This document shows positions 35,631 to 48,421 of a DNA stretch of 64,000 nucleotides, one piece after another. How positions within the stretch are numbered: the stretch's first letter is position 1; every line of letters begins with the position of its first letter. The notes under the pieces are model-generated. The model searched no databases, was not told where the DNA came from, and saw nothing but the letters and a program-made list of their open reading frames with translations. A program made the translations under genes and the position numbers. Origin of the DNA: Vitis vinifera (Eukaryota; Streptophyta; Magnoliopsida; Vitales; Vitaceae); contig NC_081815.1 of NCBI RefSeq assembly GCF_030704535.1, forward strand, positions 697,001-761,000, written 5' to 3'.

Positions 35631-36268
35631 ATGGGAGATCGGGTTCTGCAGCAATGGCAAAGAACTTGAGGTTGGAATTTTGCATTTCTAGTCCTGTGAG
35701 TTATTTCTTCGTAATGCGATCCTTGAAATCTGCAAAGGAAGGGAAGATTATATTAATGAAGATATATCGATTTTGCTTTTTTTCTTCTGTCATAAAGGAG
35801 TATTGATGATTTGCTTTTTGTCTGATTATGAAAAATGTGAAAGAACAACAAAATGATGTTTTGCTGGTTCTCGTTTTTTTTTTTTTTTTTTTGGTTTAAT
35901 TATGGAGAATATGAGCGGGAAAAAAAAAAAGCATAGTGAGAATTATGTGAATACTATACATTTGTTAAATTTTCTCATTGTCTGTTAAAAGTGAATAAAA
36001 ATGGAATAGATCTGGCGATTCTGTAATTGCTGCAATCACTGGATTTTTTTTATTTTTTTTTTCAATTTCATTAGATGAATCACATGTTTTGGCCTTAATG
36101 TTAATATTGTTGGTGATATTTTGGTTTAATCAATACATACAGCACAGCAAGGAGTATGTCTACTAGATGTTGAGCATTGGCAGTGGAAGATGGGTGAAGA
36201 ATGGCATCAATTTTACTCCTCAGCCTATCAAGGAACATACAGAAATCTTCACCAGCCAGCTGTCATAA
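35631..36268 (+). promoter_or_regulatory. LAZ1H2 leader with three upstream ORFs
   Basis: The leader exon appears to end at 35695 (donor GTGAGT) and to resume at 36143 (acceptor ATACAG). uORF1 is 35631-35669 (12 residues). uORF2 starts at 35654, crosses the intron in frame and ends at TAG 36164-36166 (21 residues). uORF3 starts at 36167, directly abutting that stop, and runs to 36268, overlapping the main start at 36190 in another frame. Scanning ribosomes would meet three ATGs before the main one, so translation may be restrained. The splice sites are inferred. Confidence 0.5.
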
Positions 36269-39200
36269 TTGGAGGATGCTTTGTAGTAGTAGCATTGATC
36301 CTTTCCATCCTCCTCATTTTTCAACATCTCAGATCATACACCAAACCAGCAGTTAGTTATTTTCCCGTATCTTAATTGTAACACATTCAATTCCATGCTG
36401 CTTGGCTACTTGGCTTCATAGTCCATTATTTTTGGTGTATTAGATTTTTCTCGAGTAAATTTATTAGTGGATAGAATCTTTCATTCAATATGAAAAATGC
36501 TTTTTAAAAGGGTGTGACATCCTTAAGTTCTTATTCAATTGCAGGCACTGATGGAGCATAAACAACTTGCACATTCATAAAAAATTGATGTCTCTGATTT
36601 TGAATCCCCACTGCATTTCTTTTTTGGTCAAAAACAACTATGAACAGTTCAAAGAATTTATATATTTATATGACTGGCGTTCAAAATGAGTTTAACTGCT
36701 GCTATTCTAAATTTTACCTGCTTCAAGTAAATGGTGCAGTGGATGTAACTGTCTTGCATTTTATAATTTTCCAAGAAGATATCCATGTGGTATGCTTCAT
36801 AATTGGTATGCATATTAATGAATTTTTTTATTGATGAGAAAAAAGTGTGCAAGTTTTTGTTTATTTCTCTATTTCAAGTCTGAGGTTTATGTATCAAAGG
36901 CTGAAAAGAGAAAATTTTAGGTTAGGGCTTTACTTTGTCTTGATTTGATTTCTTTCCAGGAACAAAAATGGATTGTTGCAGTTCTTTTCATGGTTCCAGT
37001 GTATGCTTGCCAGTCTGTAAGGATCTATTTGACAAGCTCATTCATTATCTCATTTAATAGTTTGGGCATATTTCTATCTTGAAATAATAGCTGGATTTTC
37101 ACTTTATTCACTGTTCTTTGATTTAATAACTATCTTTCTTCATCTGTATCATTATCAAGTGAAACTGTTTGTTGGTCCAAAAAAACCTCATCAGCATGTC
37201 TGGTGCGCACTGAATTTTGATAACTTATCATATTGAAATAGGGTAATTCTGGTAATAAAAAGAATATCTTTTTATTTCTAATCTATTTTTTTATTATATA
37301 GCTTATTTTAGCTTCAATAATGTGATTCTTATTGGCCACTATGAATTCTTAACATGTTATATGTACATGATAAGGTATAAAGTATGGAACGAAGAAACCA
37401 TCGAGCTACTTAAATGTCAGACTTGAGGGTGAAATTTGGAGAATGTCTATTAGATGTGGACTATATATATGTAGATCTTGTTCACTGTTACTTTATCACA
37501 CTGATGTTGGATTTGTATGCATTCAGCAACTGACTTTTCTGTGAGCTAGGGGTGATTTGGCGGTGAGAGTTACATGAGAACCATGAATTGGTATCTGAAA
37601 AAAGGGTTGCTAATAAAATGAGGCAATATAAACATTTTCTTGAAATAATCAACTTCAGTTTTCCTGTGCTTTGGTCTAATGATTTTTTATTTTCTCTTTG
37701 CTAGATTATATCTTTGTGGAACTCAAGATTGTCTCTTGCTTGTGATATTTTAAGGAGCTGCTATGAAGCATTTGCATTGTATTCTTTTGGTAGCTATTTG
37801 GTTGCCTGTCTAGGTAAGCTGCACATTTCTGAGGAACAGTGGTCACTAATAGGCTACGTACATATGATTGTGCCAATTTTATTGTCCTATTCCATTTCTA
37901 TAATCTTTCTGTCCTTAACTAGTCTGATATGGCTTCAAGCTGTGGAAGATATCTGTTATCTGTTGAAGTTATTGAATTTAATAAACCATGGGAAACAATA
38001 CCCCATGGTGTTAGCATCTTTAGCATTCCCTGACTCATCATCTCTCTACAACTCTGTTCCATTCATATTTCTTCCATAACTATCTCCTAATTTTCTTCAT
38101 GAGATCTATAGCTGTGTTTTTAAGTTATTGCAATAAATTAGAAGAAACAATATTCTAGGTGGAGAAGAAGTAGTCATAGAACTGCTTGAAAATGAATCAA
38201 GAAAGCAGCTCAGCAAGCCATTGCTAGAAGGAGAGGATGAGAAACAATGGTTACAAGAAAAATCGCTAAGGAACTTCTTCATGAGACCATGTGTGCTTGG
38301 GAAAGACTTGCTCAGAATAGAAAAATCCGGTCTTGTACAATACGTAAGTCGCAACAATTCCCATCAGCTAGTTTATTTTCTATTCTGTTGGACTCTAAAA
38401 TCTTCTGGATAGTCCAGATGATTTTGAAGACAGTTTGTGCGTTCTTAGCATTTGTGTTGGAGCTCTTTGGCGTTTATGGTGATGGGGAATTCAAGTGGCG
38501 CTATGGGTATGTGTTATTTTCTGTACAAACCTGCACCTGTTTTATAATAATGTGGTCTTGACGGCATAAAAATGTTATTTCTTCTATATACCCAATGAAT
38601 TTTTTTCAGTTCCAATTTACTTTATCCTGTTTTTTTATCTTTTAATTCATGATTCCCATTTGTTTGATCTTTTCACAAGAAAATAAATCTGATCACAAAC
38701 TTGTACCTTTCCTCCTTTTTATTCTTTCTCTTTTGCGGTTTTTCATGTGGTCAAGAGGATGAGATATCTTATAAGCAACTAATTTTCTAATGATGCTATT
38801 ATAAATTTGAACTTACCATCCTTCAGCCTAAGAAACAATCAACATGAATTGTTTAAAAGACTCTTTATTTATTCCTAGACTAATTTCTCTTCACCTTCCA
38901 ACACCTCTGTTGCATCTCCATATCTAAGGATACTATTAAATTCTGAAAGTGTTCTGATATTGGAAGTATTACTTGAAAAGTACCTCGATTTGGGAGATTA
39001 ACTATTAATTGGTTTGGATTCCTAAAGTACCTGTTCACTTTATAATTGACATAAGCCACAGAAGTTATTGGATTGTGGCATCCATGAACAGAAATAGGGT
39101 GAGTAGAGACTGTATGTCTCATTTCCATGACTGATTTCACCTTTTAATGCAGGTATCCTTACATGGCTGTGGTGTTGAACTTTAGCCAAATGTGGGCATT

Positions 39201-40421
39201 GTTTTGCCTCGTGCAATTTTACAATGTAACTCATGGAAGACTTCAATCAATAAAACCACTTGCAAAGTTCATCAGTTTCAAGGCTATTGTGTTTGCTACA
39301 TGGTGGCAAGGTGTGGGTATTGCATTGTTGTGTTCACTTGGAGTTTGGCCCAAGCAGGGGAAGTTTCAAACTGGTTTGCAGGACTTCTTAATATGCATAG
39401 AAGTAAGCCGCTTCTTTATGCTATGTTTGCAAAACACATTCTTCTTGGACACCTTTCTTTTTCCACTCATTCTTCCTAACTGTTTGGACCTGAGGAAATT
39501 TAATTTATGACTACTTTTCTTTGGTGAAACAACTCCATATCATGGCATATTAGCCTATTTTTTTGGTTTAAACAGAAAAAACAAAAAACAAAAAACAAAA
39601 AGAGAAAAAAAAAAGGTTTGTTGTAAAGTATGATGTCTGCTAGGAAATAGCTCATTTCATACGTGCTACTTGAGTTTTGAGTTTCTTGTCGGTCATATTC
39701 TGTATGTTGTCATTGCTCCATTTTTCTTTTATTTCACAAATTTGTAGTTATAGATTTCATCCAATTTACTTTGCTAGAGTCATTTATTTATTTTCCCAGG
39801 AGGATGAAGATCTCGTGCTTGGTCTATATCATAAGAACTTGCAAAGCATCTTTTCCAATTTTATAGCCATGATGACCATACAGGCTTGTCTATGATTCCA
39901 CAGATGGCCATTGCAGCAGTAGCTCACGTTTTTGTCTTCTCGGCAGAACCGTATCGTTTCCTCCCTGCTTCTGAGTATGAAGAAGTGACCACAGAAACAA
40001 CTATAGCAGAGGTGAAGTTAGAGGAGGGTGACGAGGAGAAACCCTCTGTTCTTGAAACAACAGAAACTCAAATAAAGGCTCCGGGAACAAGTATCACTGA
40101 GAGTGTTCAGGACATTGTTCGAGAGGGTGGTCAACATGTAAGAAAATTTTCTTCTAATATTCTTTTGACTTCAGTTCTCACACTTTGTTCCGTCTCTTTT
40201 CTAAACAGGTTGTCAAGGATGTTGTACTGACCATAAATCAAGCAATAGAACCTGTGGAGAGGGGTGTGACTAAGATCCAGGAGACCTTCCACCAGATCTC
40301 GGTTGGTTCAGGCAAGGAAGAAGACACAGAATTGGTACTAGAGAAACAGGAACATGACCACAAAAATCTTACAGAAAGCGAAGAAAATCTTCCAGGAAGC
40401 CTAGATCTGAAGAAAATGTAG
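36190..40421 (+). CDS. LAZ1H2: LAZ1 homolog 2 (OST-alpha/TMEM184 membrane protein)
   Basis: Eight coding exons (36190-36351, 36960-37016, 37705-37813, 38159-38343, 38418-38506, 39153-39402, 39904-40137, 40209-40421) give 432 residues. YRNLHQPAVIIGG leads into membrane segment 1, and SYTKPAEQKWIVAVLFMVPV follows. The Ostalpha/DUF300 signature CYEAFALYSFGSYLVACLGG is present, then a polar loop with KPLLEGEDEKQ, then LVQYMILKTVCAF, GYPYMAVVLNFSQMWALFCL and PLAKFISFKAIVFATWWQG. About seven membrane segments are predicted. The C terminus is long and acidic, with VVKDVVLTINQAIEPVERGV. The tail matches Arabidopsis LAZ1H2 better than LAZ1. LAZ1-family proteins reside on the tonoplast and affect vacuole integrity, brassinosteroid signalling and cell death in Arabidopsis. 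Confidence 0.95.
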
Positions 40422-40906
40422 CCACGTGAGTTGTAGAGAATTGTCCAAAGTAATTTTTTATCAAGACTTTTTTCGGTTTTAGATTAGTATTACACAGTAC
40501 GATTAAAATTGAGGTTTCTTTTCCCAGTTTAAGAAAACCTAGAATAGCAGCAAATTCCCTTGGATTATCTGCCTGTCATCGAACTAGGATAGACCCTAAA
40601 CAGCTCTTAAAGTCTATTTGAAATAGTACTTCCACAGTAGAAATAATAAAACTCTTGACATTTAAAAAAAATTTAATTAAATAAAAAACATATGTTCACT
40701 GTTGTATTACAAGGAGAGACATGGTTGCGAAGATTTGTGTATTCCAGAAAGAGGTAGTGGCAGGCTTGAACCATAGATGAACTGTAGATGAGTAAACCTG
40801 ATCCAAGGAAATAAATGATAAGAATATAATCTGTTTTGTATTTTATCATTTTGTATTATAAAACAACATACAACAATATATCTGGGTGTTTCCACGATAA
40901 TAATCT
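40422..40906. other. Convergent 3' UTRs of LAZ1H2 and the VWA gene
   Basis: The two genes run tail-to-tail, with 485 bp between stop codons. The space holds AATAAA-like motifs on both strands (for example near 40645 on plus) and no open frame of note. Confidence 0.4.
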
Positions 40907-43900
40907 CTATCCTCCCTCTTGTCCAGAACAACATAACTCTGCACAGCTGAAGCAGCCCAAAATGGCGAGGGCACTGCAGAGCTGCGTGAGTACAATCGCA
41001 CACTGATCGTTCATTCGGGTACACATTCGAATGCAGCACATACAACAGCAGTAACCACACATCTTTGCACAACAATTGGAAGCTGCCTTAACAAATATCT
41101 CTGCTGCCTCCGGCAACTTTACTTCTTCTGATCCCGGTGGGTAGTTTTCAGCTGTGGCGTTCACATTGCCAAAGCCCACGCCTAAGCTCTGCAGCAATAT
41201 GATTTTCTGGACTTTAGAGTCTACTACCGGCCTCTGGTATTCCATTGTTTTGGGAGGCTGACAGGGTTATGGCACGAATCATTAGGTTGGTTAATATGGC
41301 AAAATGGTATACATTTATATTATCCCCAGCATTTAAGGAGTCTATACCTCTTGCACTCGACCAGGTTCTGAAACTTGGGCTCCTCCCTGAGTCTCCAGTA
41401 AGATCATTCGAGTATACTCCGAAATAACACCAGTCTGTATGCTCATTTCCGCAATCTGCCATTTGACAGCACAAGCAATTCTCTTAGTCACTACCCAACA
41501 GAAACATAAAATTGGTGGAAGTGTTGGAGGAAATGGCAAAGACCTTCCTAGCAAACCAATGGAATGATCCTAGCCATCTGGGAATCAATTGGATAGAATA
41601 TTTAGACTGGAATGATTTATCATACAAATTGACTCCAATCAATACAAGTTTAAGGGAAGGAGATTCTCCCTTCCAAGACTAGGGCGAAATTATTCTTGAT
41701 AACAAATTTATATTATTTAAAACAGAAAATATATTTGATATATTTCTAATAAAAAACAGGGTTTTGAAAATTTATTCTGAAAGTAGGTTGTTTTCTGTAA
41801 TAACGAAGAGTTTTCTATTTTTTAAAAGTGTTTTAAACAATAATTAAAGTTTACATTATATATACAAGTATAATGTAATTTTATAAAGAATAAATCAAGA
41901 AAACTGTTTTGCATATCTAAGTTCCCAAATAAAATTTATTCTTGAAACAAGTGAAAATTGTTTCAAGAGAAAATGTTATCAAGAATAGTTCTAAAAAAGA
42001 TTCCCAAACAAGCCTTATTTCTCAAGATCTAAATGCACCTTTAAAATGATCGTCTGCACATTAAACTTCCAGAATAAATTTCCAATAGTCGGGTACTCAA
42101 ACCACCTCTTTCATGTTAGTACGATTTTTCAAAAGAGAATTCGTTAGCACAGAAACTAACCTTCTCCTCAAGCTGTTTATTTTCTGAAAACCATGCCTGA
42201 GCTGTGAGCCAGCCAATCTGTTGCTTTGCAAGTACCTGTAACAGAAGGGAAAACTGAGAATAAAAACTGCACTTTAAAGAATTTGTCTACTTTCACTTCC
42301 CAAAACACTCTTGTAACTAGTAAGATCCTGAAAATGATGTAAAGTACTTGATTTCTTTTGCCAACTTACATGCATTTGATAGTGTTTCTACTTAAAGTGT
42401 TTTTAGTAAAATATTTTTCTTACAAATGTTTTTAGGAGAATCATCTCTTAAGTATTTTTTTCAGAAAATACTAGAAGTGATTTTTTAACACAATAAGTGA
42501 TTTTTCAAAATTTTAAACATGTCCCCTAAATTTTGACAACACTTTCTAGGCTAAAAATATTGTTTAAAGACACTGACAAACAGGCTCTAATTCTATTAGG
42601 CCAAATACAGTACACTGACTTTACAAGAACCCCAACCCAACCCCTTATAACTTGGGGCTGAAGAGCTTATACATGACAAGAGTGATAGAACCGAAAACAA
42701 AACCACACAAATTGTAAGGTCTTTGCAAGTTATTAAATCATGACATGGATTAATGATTAAAAATAGAATTTCAATAGATGCGCATCAACATCATTCAGCT
42801 ACCCTGGAATCAAAAACAGGTATAATGTTTCCTAATGACAAAATAAAGATAAAATCTACCCAAATATGTAACAAAAATGCATTATATGATAACATAATAT
42901 AAATACCCACTTTGATTAATTATTGCATTAAGGAAAAAACTTCTGAGTTCTTAAACCAGAAAAGAAAATATCACATAGCCCCAGAGCAGAACTCAAATGA
43001 ATAATAAGCACACAAGTTGGAACCTTACCCTGTCAAGAGGGATTTCCTTTGCCTTTTGTACCTTCAAATCTGTAACAAAATTGTTCAAATCTGCAAAGAT
43101 ACCTCTAGCTTGAATAGTGTCAGGAAAATTTCCCTTGTATCTGCCTGAGACTGTCCACACGCTTTCAGATGAAAGGTCTGGCATGTGGGAGGGATACACC
43201 TGTCACAAGTTCTCAGAAAGAGTCAAGGGAGTAGCCAGATGCTAAAATATTTCTACAATGTGAATAATGATGATGATGAGGAATTCAAGTCTTCACAGGT
43301 GTACCTCAAAATCATCAAGGTCCTCCAAATCATCGATAGTTATATTTGCAAGAACGGTTGAAGAAGCCCTGGTAAATAGTCTTTCCACTCGAAGCTCAAT
43401 CGAATCTGAATATCAAAAGTCAGAAGTGCACACTCAATCTTCATAGTAATCTTATCTAATATTATTCTGGCACAAGTAAAATGTAAAATTAAGTTTTACA
43501 GACCATAATTTTTGAAGACACATACAAAAGCCCAGGCAACTGACATAGCTGCTAGCAAAGGTGCACTTGGCTTCCATTACTCATAATTTCTGAACGATTT
43601 TATATACAATATTTGCAGTATACCACAAAAGAGGTGCAGGTTTTATGTTATGTAGCATACCACTCATTACCACAGGTGTTTAGCAACCCATTTTATGTTG
43701 TACACATATAGAACACACCAACCCTAATGTTTGTATATTTATTTGATTATCATAACTAATCAGCAGACTACCTCGAAAAAAAATAGATTCAATTAATGGA
43801 ACACAAGTCAAACATGTGATCCAAATGGAAATTTAGTACAACTCTATGTCTAGCCAGCTCCTAAGTGAAAATAGAAAGCAAAGAGAAACTCATTTTTGCA

Positions 43901-46900
43901 GGTTCGAAGTACAGGACTTACTTGCATCATATGCAGCATCATAATGGCCCCTGCCAATCATTGCAAGCATCTTCAAGAAATAATGATTGCAATATAAACC
44001 TGCAATTTTATTGGCAGCCTTTTCAATTAAAAATCAACTGGAAGTTCAATATAAGAGAGAAAACATTACCCCCAAAAGATTTAACTTAAATAGATAATAA
44101 ATGTTACATCATTGAATAATCAGATAAGGTCACTTAAAAAGCAGAAATTCAATCCAGGCAGTGAATCATGCTTAAAACAGTATCTAAACTTGCATCATGC
44201 CTCACTCTAACCAACCTTGCAGCATGTAACAGTACACACCAATGCTGTGTGAGTAATTTCGTGTATGCACATGCAGGTGGAATTTGAGGAAAAGGTGGAA
44301 CCTAGCTTGATCTGAAATAGAACATTGTGCAATGTTGTACTAACATTCCAATATGCATGCATATATATGAGTGCAGCAAAGTTGGGGAAAGACATACCAC
44401 GCTTTACGTGGAATGGAACATTAACATAAGAAATTCTGCTACAAACGGTATTTTGAATATTGAAATGTGATTCTCCACTGTTCAGTAATTTGATAGGCAA
44501 AACATCAATAAATAGAACAACTGTCTAAAAGATATAATCCATAAATTAAAACAATTACCTATGCCAAAAGTGTAAATTCGTGGATGTATCGATTCTTCAT
44601 TTGTTAAGTAACTCGTCATTACGTCACAAATGTGTCTCTCATCTTCAACAGATCCATCAGTAATTAAGAAAATGATAGGAATTGAACCAGGAGAATGGGA
44701 GAACAACTCCATTGCCTGAGATAAAGGCAAGACCGAAACAGTGGGTATTTCCCAGTAAACACCAACAATGCAAAAGTAGAAAAGGATGTGACATTTAAAT
44801 TAAGTTATTCTAGAAAAACATTAAAGATGCAACAGACCATAAGAGCAGGTGTTGGTCAAAACCATCAATTTAATGGATTGGATGAGTCTCCAAAATCACA
44901 AGAACACATTTCAACTGATGTCAATTGCTTGACTGGTTGTTTAGTGAATAAAAACAGTAACAGTTGATTATTAAGTGTGATACAAGCCCTAAACTAATAG
45001 ATTTTTGTCACAACAATTATTGCATGAGTTCTAAAACATTATGCATCTTCTATTTATGTTACATATTTTCTTGTACATGTTAATTGTGTGCATTTCTTCA
45101 TTTCATCAGTGGGTTAATGAATAATTTAAATCATGCAATGTTAATTAAAAGGAACAAATGAGCTAAAAGTGGATAATATAACCAATGAATATTAGGGGAA
45201 GATTTCATGGAAAACTAATTGCAAAGAAACAAGACCTTGTTCATGGGAAGCAAAATGTTTGTATCACCCCCTGCAATAAAGTTCATGCTAATCCACTGAA
45301 TGGCATTCTCAATTGCTTCCTTGGTAGCTAACTGCACTGACGATGAAAATATAAAAATTTCTCCATTAAAAGCTATTATGCTGAATGAGTCTTTTGAATC
45401 AAGCTTTGAGAGAGCAGCAGACAGAGCATTCTTTGTATCCTCAAGCAGCTTTCCTCGCATGCTTCCACTTATATCAACAACAAATACAACCTCCTTTCTG
45501 AAAACCTATGAAATCAATTGAAAAAGATGAACAATGGATCTAATAATTGACAAAAAAAAAATGTGGCAGCAAAAAAAATTGAAGAAAAAAAACCTATGTG
45601 GAACAAAAGAAATCTACAGCTCTGACAGACATGTCATGTCAAATAAAGTATATTCAACAAAAATAAATATATAAATATGTGAATGGATAAATATACACAA
45701 CAAAATATTGTGTACACAAATATCTATGCATATGTACTCATATGGACCTAAACATAGTTATTTTTAACTCCTCAATAAATTTTAAATTCATCTCTCAGTG
45801 AACTGGTTTTCTTTTCACTGAAGCATCCATTTCTTCTCATTCTTTGCTGCACAATTTCGATAACTAAGCCCCTTATTTTTGCAACACTGTTTTGCTTGTT
45901 CAATTGAAACTTGATCTTAATGAACCATTTTGTAAAACAATAACCATAGCTTCCTACACTTTGGAATGAAAAAGATCAATGCTTTTAAATAAAGGAAAAA
46001 AATAAACGCACAAATTCATAATTCTTTTCCTTATTTTAAAAATATATTAAAAGAACAAAAAAGGATAAAAACTGATTTGTCACTGTTCCACTGGAGATGA
46101 TGATTAAAAGACTTCTTCAGTAAACAAATGCTTATCTCACTAGTCGAGATTGGCTCCATGAATCTTGTTTATGAATCAGGTAACTTGATGAACCTAGAAA
46201 TAGAGAATTATGGTCTATAGAAAATCATGATTTCGTATATTCAAAATAATGCACCATGATTTCAGGCTATATACATTAATTATCCTAGAAAACCAACATG
46301 AATGTATGAATCCCCCATTCTGGCCCAAAAAGGAAAAAAAATAAAAAAGAGATGTCAAGGAAAGAAATACAGAAGAAAAATCTTCTAAACAGACCAAAAA
46401 AAAAAATTCTAAAGGAACTAATTATTACATAGAAAACTAATAAAACAGAAATAACCACTACACCAACCTTCCCAGTCTGCTGATTTCCTGGAAATAGATA
46501 CAAGCAGAAGATCTCTCTTTGGTCAACATCATGGACAGATGGAGATTGCAAAAGCACACTGCCATGAATATGGCTTGAAGGGACCTAAAGAAAATGTTGT
46601 ACATGCCAGAAAGATAAGGTACTTTCCATTTAAAATTGAAGCGCATCTTCTAAAACTAGCCATGTGAATATAGTATAATTGAACTTTAATTACAGCCACA
46701 GTCAATGTACTATAATTTCAGAGGCTTACACTGAATGAGAAAGTAAAATCCGCACTAGACCAAGTAAGAACTTCTGCCTCATATGAAAAACTCAATTTTC
46801 CTACTTGGCGTCGAATTTCCTGAAAGTCAAAATCACATCACTTGAGATGCATTAATCAAATGCTAATACAAGGTCTAATATAACTTTAAGCAAAGATGTA

Positions 46901-48421
46901 CCTTGAGAGGATGACTAGTTGTCTTGCACAGAACTTCCATTCCAGTACCACAGTTCACATTCAACTGTATCTTTTCCTTTTTAGAAACCTTCTTCCCAGC
47001 AGGAGTGACATACTCAGGAAAATGAAATGGTACAATTAATGTAAGCTGGCCATCGTGATATAATAATTTTTGAGACCATCTAACTTTAATTGACAGATTG
47101 GAACCCCCATCGACCTAGAAAGATAACAAAATTATATATTTCAGTGTAAAATGGACTTGGCTACATGCACTCCAGATAATGGAGAATTCAAAGCATCTTC
47201 AATATAACAGATATACCTCTGGAATTGTTAAGGTAAATATATGGGGTTTTAAAAATCCTCCATCTCCAGCTCGGGATGCCTTTTCCATATCCTTATTTTC
47301 CTCCATGGTGATCAGTTGAGTACAATATGATTTTCTAGGGACATCAACCTCAACACCTAGAATTGAACCCTGTTAGCCAAATAATATATCGCTTGAGAAC
47401 AAAAAAATATTAACATTTATGAAACAGAGATAAAGCAACACAAAAAATAAATAAATTAATTAATCACCAAACAAAGATAAGCTTACATTTAGTTATTCAA
47501 CTTGCTATATCAATGGCAAAATATTGAAATTTCTCATTTACGTTACAATCATGTACAATATGGATCCAAATAACGGGAATAGAGTTTGTGGCAAGTGACA
47601 TGATTTTTTTTGTCCTTCTCCCTTGGCATACGTGTTGTAAGAAGTTTCCGAGCCTTATAGTACATCTCGAATAAATACTTTGATTGGTCCTTTCCCCCAC
47701 CATTTCCCCCCTATACCCTTCGGTCGCTGAGAAAATAGATGGAAAACTACATAACAGCTACTTAGCTTAGATGGAAATATCCACTAAACCGAGACTAATA
47801 TAGTTACTTAGCTCAGTTGGACCAAGTTCATCATCTTTTTGAAACCAAAACAATTAAAAGAACGAAAACAGAACGCAGGGCAAAAATGTCAAACAACGAA
47901 GCAGCAAGCGATGGCGAAAGTGACAAGAATAACAAAGAAATCCAAAATTCAATGAAGAAAACGACAAACTCAAATTCAGATTTTTGATTGAAAAATAAAA
48001 TAAAATAAAAACTCAAAACTTCCTTTTCACACACCTGCTCGCCCATCGGCACAGCCAAACGACAATCGCAGCTCCGGCTTCCCATAACGCAATGCACTCG
48101 CCAAGATCCAGTCAGCGTAACAAACGCAGTGTCCAAATAACAATCCACCTCCAACGCTATCCCATTCATCTGAAGCGGAATCAACGCCGCCGGATCGCAC
48201 CTTCCGTACACATGAGGCTGGTAACTCGGAATATCCGGATTATCCACAATCGCCGGATCGAATACCACCGCGTACACCATCGGCGCAGTCGGAAGATACG
48301 ATTTCGACGACTTATCCATCGACACCGGCTTCGGCGGCGTCACCGACCGGTCCTTCCCGAAGTATATCCGCTTGGCGAGCTTGAGGCCATCCTCGACTGA
48401 TTTGGTGAAGTCGTCCGCCAT
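40907..48421 (-). CDS. ITIH-like von Willebrand factor A domain protein
   Basis: Thirteen exons (48035-48421, 47217-47369, 46902-47114, 46730-46819, 46468-46584, 45236-45505, 44559-44715, 43922-43999, 43305-43405, 43029-43199, 42161-42235, 41348-41455, 40907-41257) encode 756 residues, close to plant inter-alpha-trypsin-inhibitor-heavy-chain-like proteins. The N-terminal 310 residues are beta-rich (VIT-like position). The VWA domain starts at about residue 321: VVFVVDISGSMRGK holds the DxSxS metal site (331-335), GGDTN supplies the Thr position, and FLITDG the Asp at about 430. A helical part follows (LARxASS, LSIQTGVISEYTRM type). The last 60 residues contain 15 cysteines (CCAKMCGYCCCMCC and on). 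There is no signal peptide. Function in plants is not established; VWA domains usually mediate metal-dependent protein contacts. Confidence 0.93.

Noticed and set aside
39797-39903. Possible extra exon of LAZ1H2 before exon 8 (GAGGATGAAG...)
   Set aside because: It would introduce a stop before the conserved MAIAAVAHVFVF exon, and related proteins have no insert there; ordinary intron sequence.
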